Part shown: positions 62,398-64,000 of the stretch, piece after piece
How the letters are laid out: each line of letters opens with the position of its first letter
Numbering within the stretch: position 1 is the first letter of the stretch
DNA from: Anaeromyxobacter oryzisoli
Lineage (GTDB): Bacteria; Myxococcota; Myxococcia; Myxococcales; Anaeromyxobacteraceae
Length of the DNA: 64,000 nucleotides
Reading direction: 5' to 3'
Assembly: GCF_022690765.1 (NCBI RefSeq)
Contig: NZ_JALCZA010000003.1
Span: 62,001-126,000 of the forward strand
The notes under the pieces: model-generated
What the model was told of the DNA's origin: nothing
Seen by the model: the letters and a program-made list of their open reading frames with translations, nothing else
The model's database searches: none
Position numbers and translations under genes: made by a program

Positions 62398-62399
62398 GT

Positions 62400-63293
62400 C
62401 TACCTCTCCGGTCGAGGGGGTGGCGCGAGCGTGTAGACGGTGGGGAGCACCGCCTTGGCCCGCGTGGTGAACCCGCCCAGGCTCTCGGCGTGACCGAGGA
62501 ACAGGTACCCGTCTGGCTGGAGGTGGTCGAGGAGGCGGTGCACGACCTTCCCCTTCGTCTCCTTGTCGAAGTAGATGAGGACGTTCCGGCAGAAGATCAC
62601 GTCGAAGCGCCCGAGCGCCGGGTGATCGTGGGTGAGGTTCAGGCGGGAGAACCGGACGAGCTGGCGGATCTCCGGCCCGGCCTTCATGAGCCCCTCCTGG
62701 CCGCCGTACCCCTTCAGCATGTAGGCCTTGAGGTACGCCTCGGGGATCTCGCGGGCCTTCTCGAGAGGGAAGACGGCCGCCTGCGCCCGGGCGAGGACCT
62801 TGGTGGAGAGGTCGGTCGCGAGGATCTCGAGGTCCCAGCCCTGGAACGACGAGAGGAGCGTCATCGCGAGCGTGTAGGGCTCCTCGCCGGTGGAGCAGGC
62901 GGCGCTCCACACCCGGAGGCGCCGCGGCCGCGTCCCCGCGTCCGCCTCGGCGCGCCACGCGGGGAAGATGCGGTCGCACAGGAACTCGAAGTGGCGCGGC
63001 TCCCGGAAGAAGTGCGTCTCGTTCGTGCAGATCGCGTCGAGCATCCGGATCCGCTCGGCCTCGTTCGCGGCGACGAGCTCGAAGTACTCGCCGAACGAGG
63101 TCGTCCCGAGCTCGCGCAGGCGGCGCGCGAGGCGCCCCACGAGGAGCGCCTTCTTCACCGGCGCGAGCCAGATGCCCGCCTCGTCGTTGATGAGGCGCTG
63201 GAAGCGGGCGAAGTCGCGATCGCTCACCGCCATGACGGGCGCGTGCGCCGCGTCGTTCGGCACCTCCCCCGCCGTGGTCGCCCGCGCGGTCAC
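62400..63293 (-). CDS. cheR: Chemotaxis methyltransferase CheR
   Basis: SAM-dependent receptor methyltransferase of 297 residues. The N-terminal helical domain contains GIWLAPVKKALLVGRLARRL and TNETHFFREPRHFEFL. The SAM-binding domain has VWSAACSTGEEPYTLAMTLL, LATDLSTKVLARAQ and the RFDVIFCRNVLIYFDKETK signature. The GTG at 63293 follows cheW by 28 bp. It is tightly coupled to cheB. Confidence 0.94.
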   Translation of the reverse strand: MTARATTAGEVPNDAAHAPVMAVSDRDFARFQRLINDEAGIWLAPVKKALLVGRLARRLRELGTTSFGEYFELVAANEAERIRMLDAICTNETHFFREPRHFEFLCDRIFPAWRAEADAGTRPRRLRVWSAACSTGEEPYTLAMTLLSSFQGWDLEILATDLSTKVLARAQAAVFPLEKAREIPEAYLKAYMLKGYGGQEGLMKAGPEIRQLVRFSRLNLTHDHPALGRFDVIFCRNVLIYFDKETKGKVVHRLLDHLQPDGYLFLGHAESLGGFTTRAKAVLPTVYTLAPPPRPER

Positions 63294-63321
63294 GTCCGAA
63301 CGCCCCCCGCAGCGGCCGCGG

Positions 63322-63936
63322 CTACGCCGCCGGCGCCGCCTCGGGCGCGGCCTGCGGCTCCGCCGCGCCGGGCGCGGCGGCCTCCGACGCGGCGGCAGCG
63401 CCGGCGGGCTCCGGCGCGGGCTCCGCGGCGTCCTCGGGCAGCCCGTCCTTCACCGCCTGGGCGAACTCGCGCTCGTCGGCCGAGATCACGCGGTCGATGT
63501 CCAGCAGGAGCACGAACCGCTTGCCGACCTTGCCCATGCCGAGGAGGAAGTCCACCCGCACCTGCGTGCCGAAGGTCGGCGTCGGCTCGATGTCGGCGGG
63601 GCCGAGCTCGATGACCTCGCGCACCGCGTCCGCCATCACGCCCACGACGGTCGGCTGCCCGTCCATGACGGCCTCGACGATGAGGATGCAGGTGAGCCGC
63701 GTGACGGCGGTCTCGGGCAGCCCGAACTTCGCGGCGAGGTCGATCACCGGCACCACCGCGCCGCGCAGGTTGATGACGCCGCGCACCGAGCGCGGCGTCG
63801 AGGGCACGCGCGTGATCTCCTCGTACTGGAGGATCTCCTTCACCTTGAGGATGCCGACACCGTACTCGCACCCGCCGAGGCTGAAGGAGAGGTGCTGCGC
63901 GCGCTCGGTGTCCGTCGTCGTCGTGTTCTGGGCCAT
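63322..63936 (-). CDS. cheW: Chemotaxis coupling protein CheW with Ala/Pro-rich tail
   Basis: CheW of 204 residues that couples receptors to CheA. The SH3-like fold is seen in FSLGGCEYGVGILKVKEILQ, TRVPSTPRSVRGVINLRGAV, VPVIDLAAKFGL and RFVLLLDIDRVIS. The last 40 residues are Ala/Pro/Glu-rich and not part of the usual fold (E. coli CheW is 167 residues). The ATG at 63936 has GGAGG upstream. Upstream gene in the cluster ends at 63958. Confidence 0.94.
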   Translation of the reverse strand: MAQNTTTTDTERAQHLSFSLGGCEYGVGILKVKEILQYEEITRVPSTPRSVRGVINLRGAVVPVIDLAAKFGLPETAVTRLTCILIVEAVMDGQPTVVGVMADAVREVIELGPADIEPTPTFGTQVRVDFLLGMGKVGKRFVLLLDIDRVISADEREFAQAVKDGLPEDAAEPAPEPAGAAAASEAAAPGAAEPQAAPEAAPAA

Positions 63937-63957
63937 GTCCGACCTCCGTTCGTCCGT

Positions 63958-64000
63958 CTACGCCGCCGCAGCGGCCTGCGTCGCGTACCGCTTCAAGGTC
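63958..64000 (-). CDS. C-terminal end of an unseen upstream gene
   Basis: An open minus-strand frame enters from the right edge and stops at a TAG (63958-63960), encoding only TLKRYATQAAAAA. Position 21 bp before cheW suggests a chemotaxis gene such as a receptor or cheA, but too little is visible to identify it. Confidence 0.35.
   Translation of the reverse strand, partial: TLKRYATQAAAAA

Overview
The window is very GC-rich, with G or C at almost every third codon position. It resembles a myxobacterium of the Anaeromyxobacter type (Myxococcota). The gene content fits: DUF4388/PatA-like signalling proteins, dense chemotaxis and two-component genes, a complete isc operon with an HSC20-like hscB, and a fused argJB. 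No rRNA or marker gene is present, so the genus is an inference.

1-7.3 kb (minus strand): the 3'-truncated end of a copper-type P-type ATPase gene, then an RND efflux adaptor and pump pair, and a small YgjV-like membrane protein. 7.5-26.3 kb is an accessory, catabolic-looking region. It holds a branched-chain amino-acid-type ABC transporter whose two ATPases are fused, a divergent glutaryl-CoA dehydrogenase / class III CoA-transferase pair, and a DapA-family aldolase. Next is an operon of a VOC epimerase-like protein, an NDP-forming acyl-CoA ligase, an SsuABC/TauABC-type importer and a QueG-like Fe-S protein, preceded by a 16-bp perfect palindrome. It ends with an RNA 2'-phosphotransferase, an HExxH protein and a DODA-type dioxygenase. 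Short duplicated sequences and gene fragments are scattered here, and the region ends at a tRNA-Val/tRNA-Asp operon.

26.6-64 kb is largely housekeeping: rapA, argE, a hutF-like amidohydrolase, dapF, two receiver-domain proteins with degenerate output domains, an M16 peptidase with a sensor kinase, a PafBC-like WYL pair, a hydroxyisobutyrate-dehydrogenase-like gene and a protoporphyrinogen-oxidase-like gene. These are followed by an argC-argJB-argR operon with an ARG box, tRNA-Leu, dsbD, iscSUA-hscBA-fdx-iscX, and a chemotaxis cluster (cheW, cheR, cheB, mcp) that runs off the right edge.

The most striking non-coding signal is a dispersed repeat of about 60-220 bp. It occurs at five loci (six copies, one locus tandem), and all five lie between the 3' ends of convergent genes. 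A different REP-like pair occupies a sixth convergent gap. Arginine synthesis is split between argE and the argC-argJB-argR operon, whose operator overlaps a probable leaderless promoter. The isc genes form one run of seven genes without iscR.
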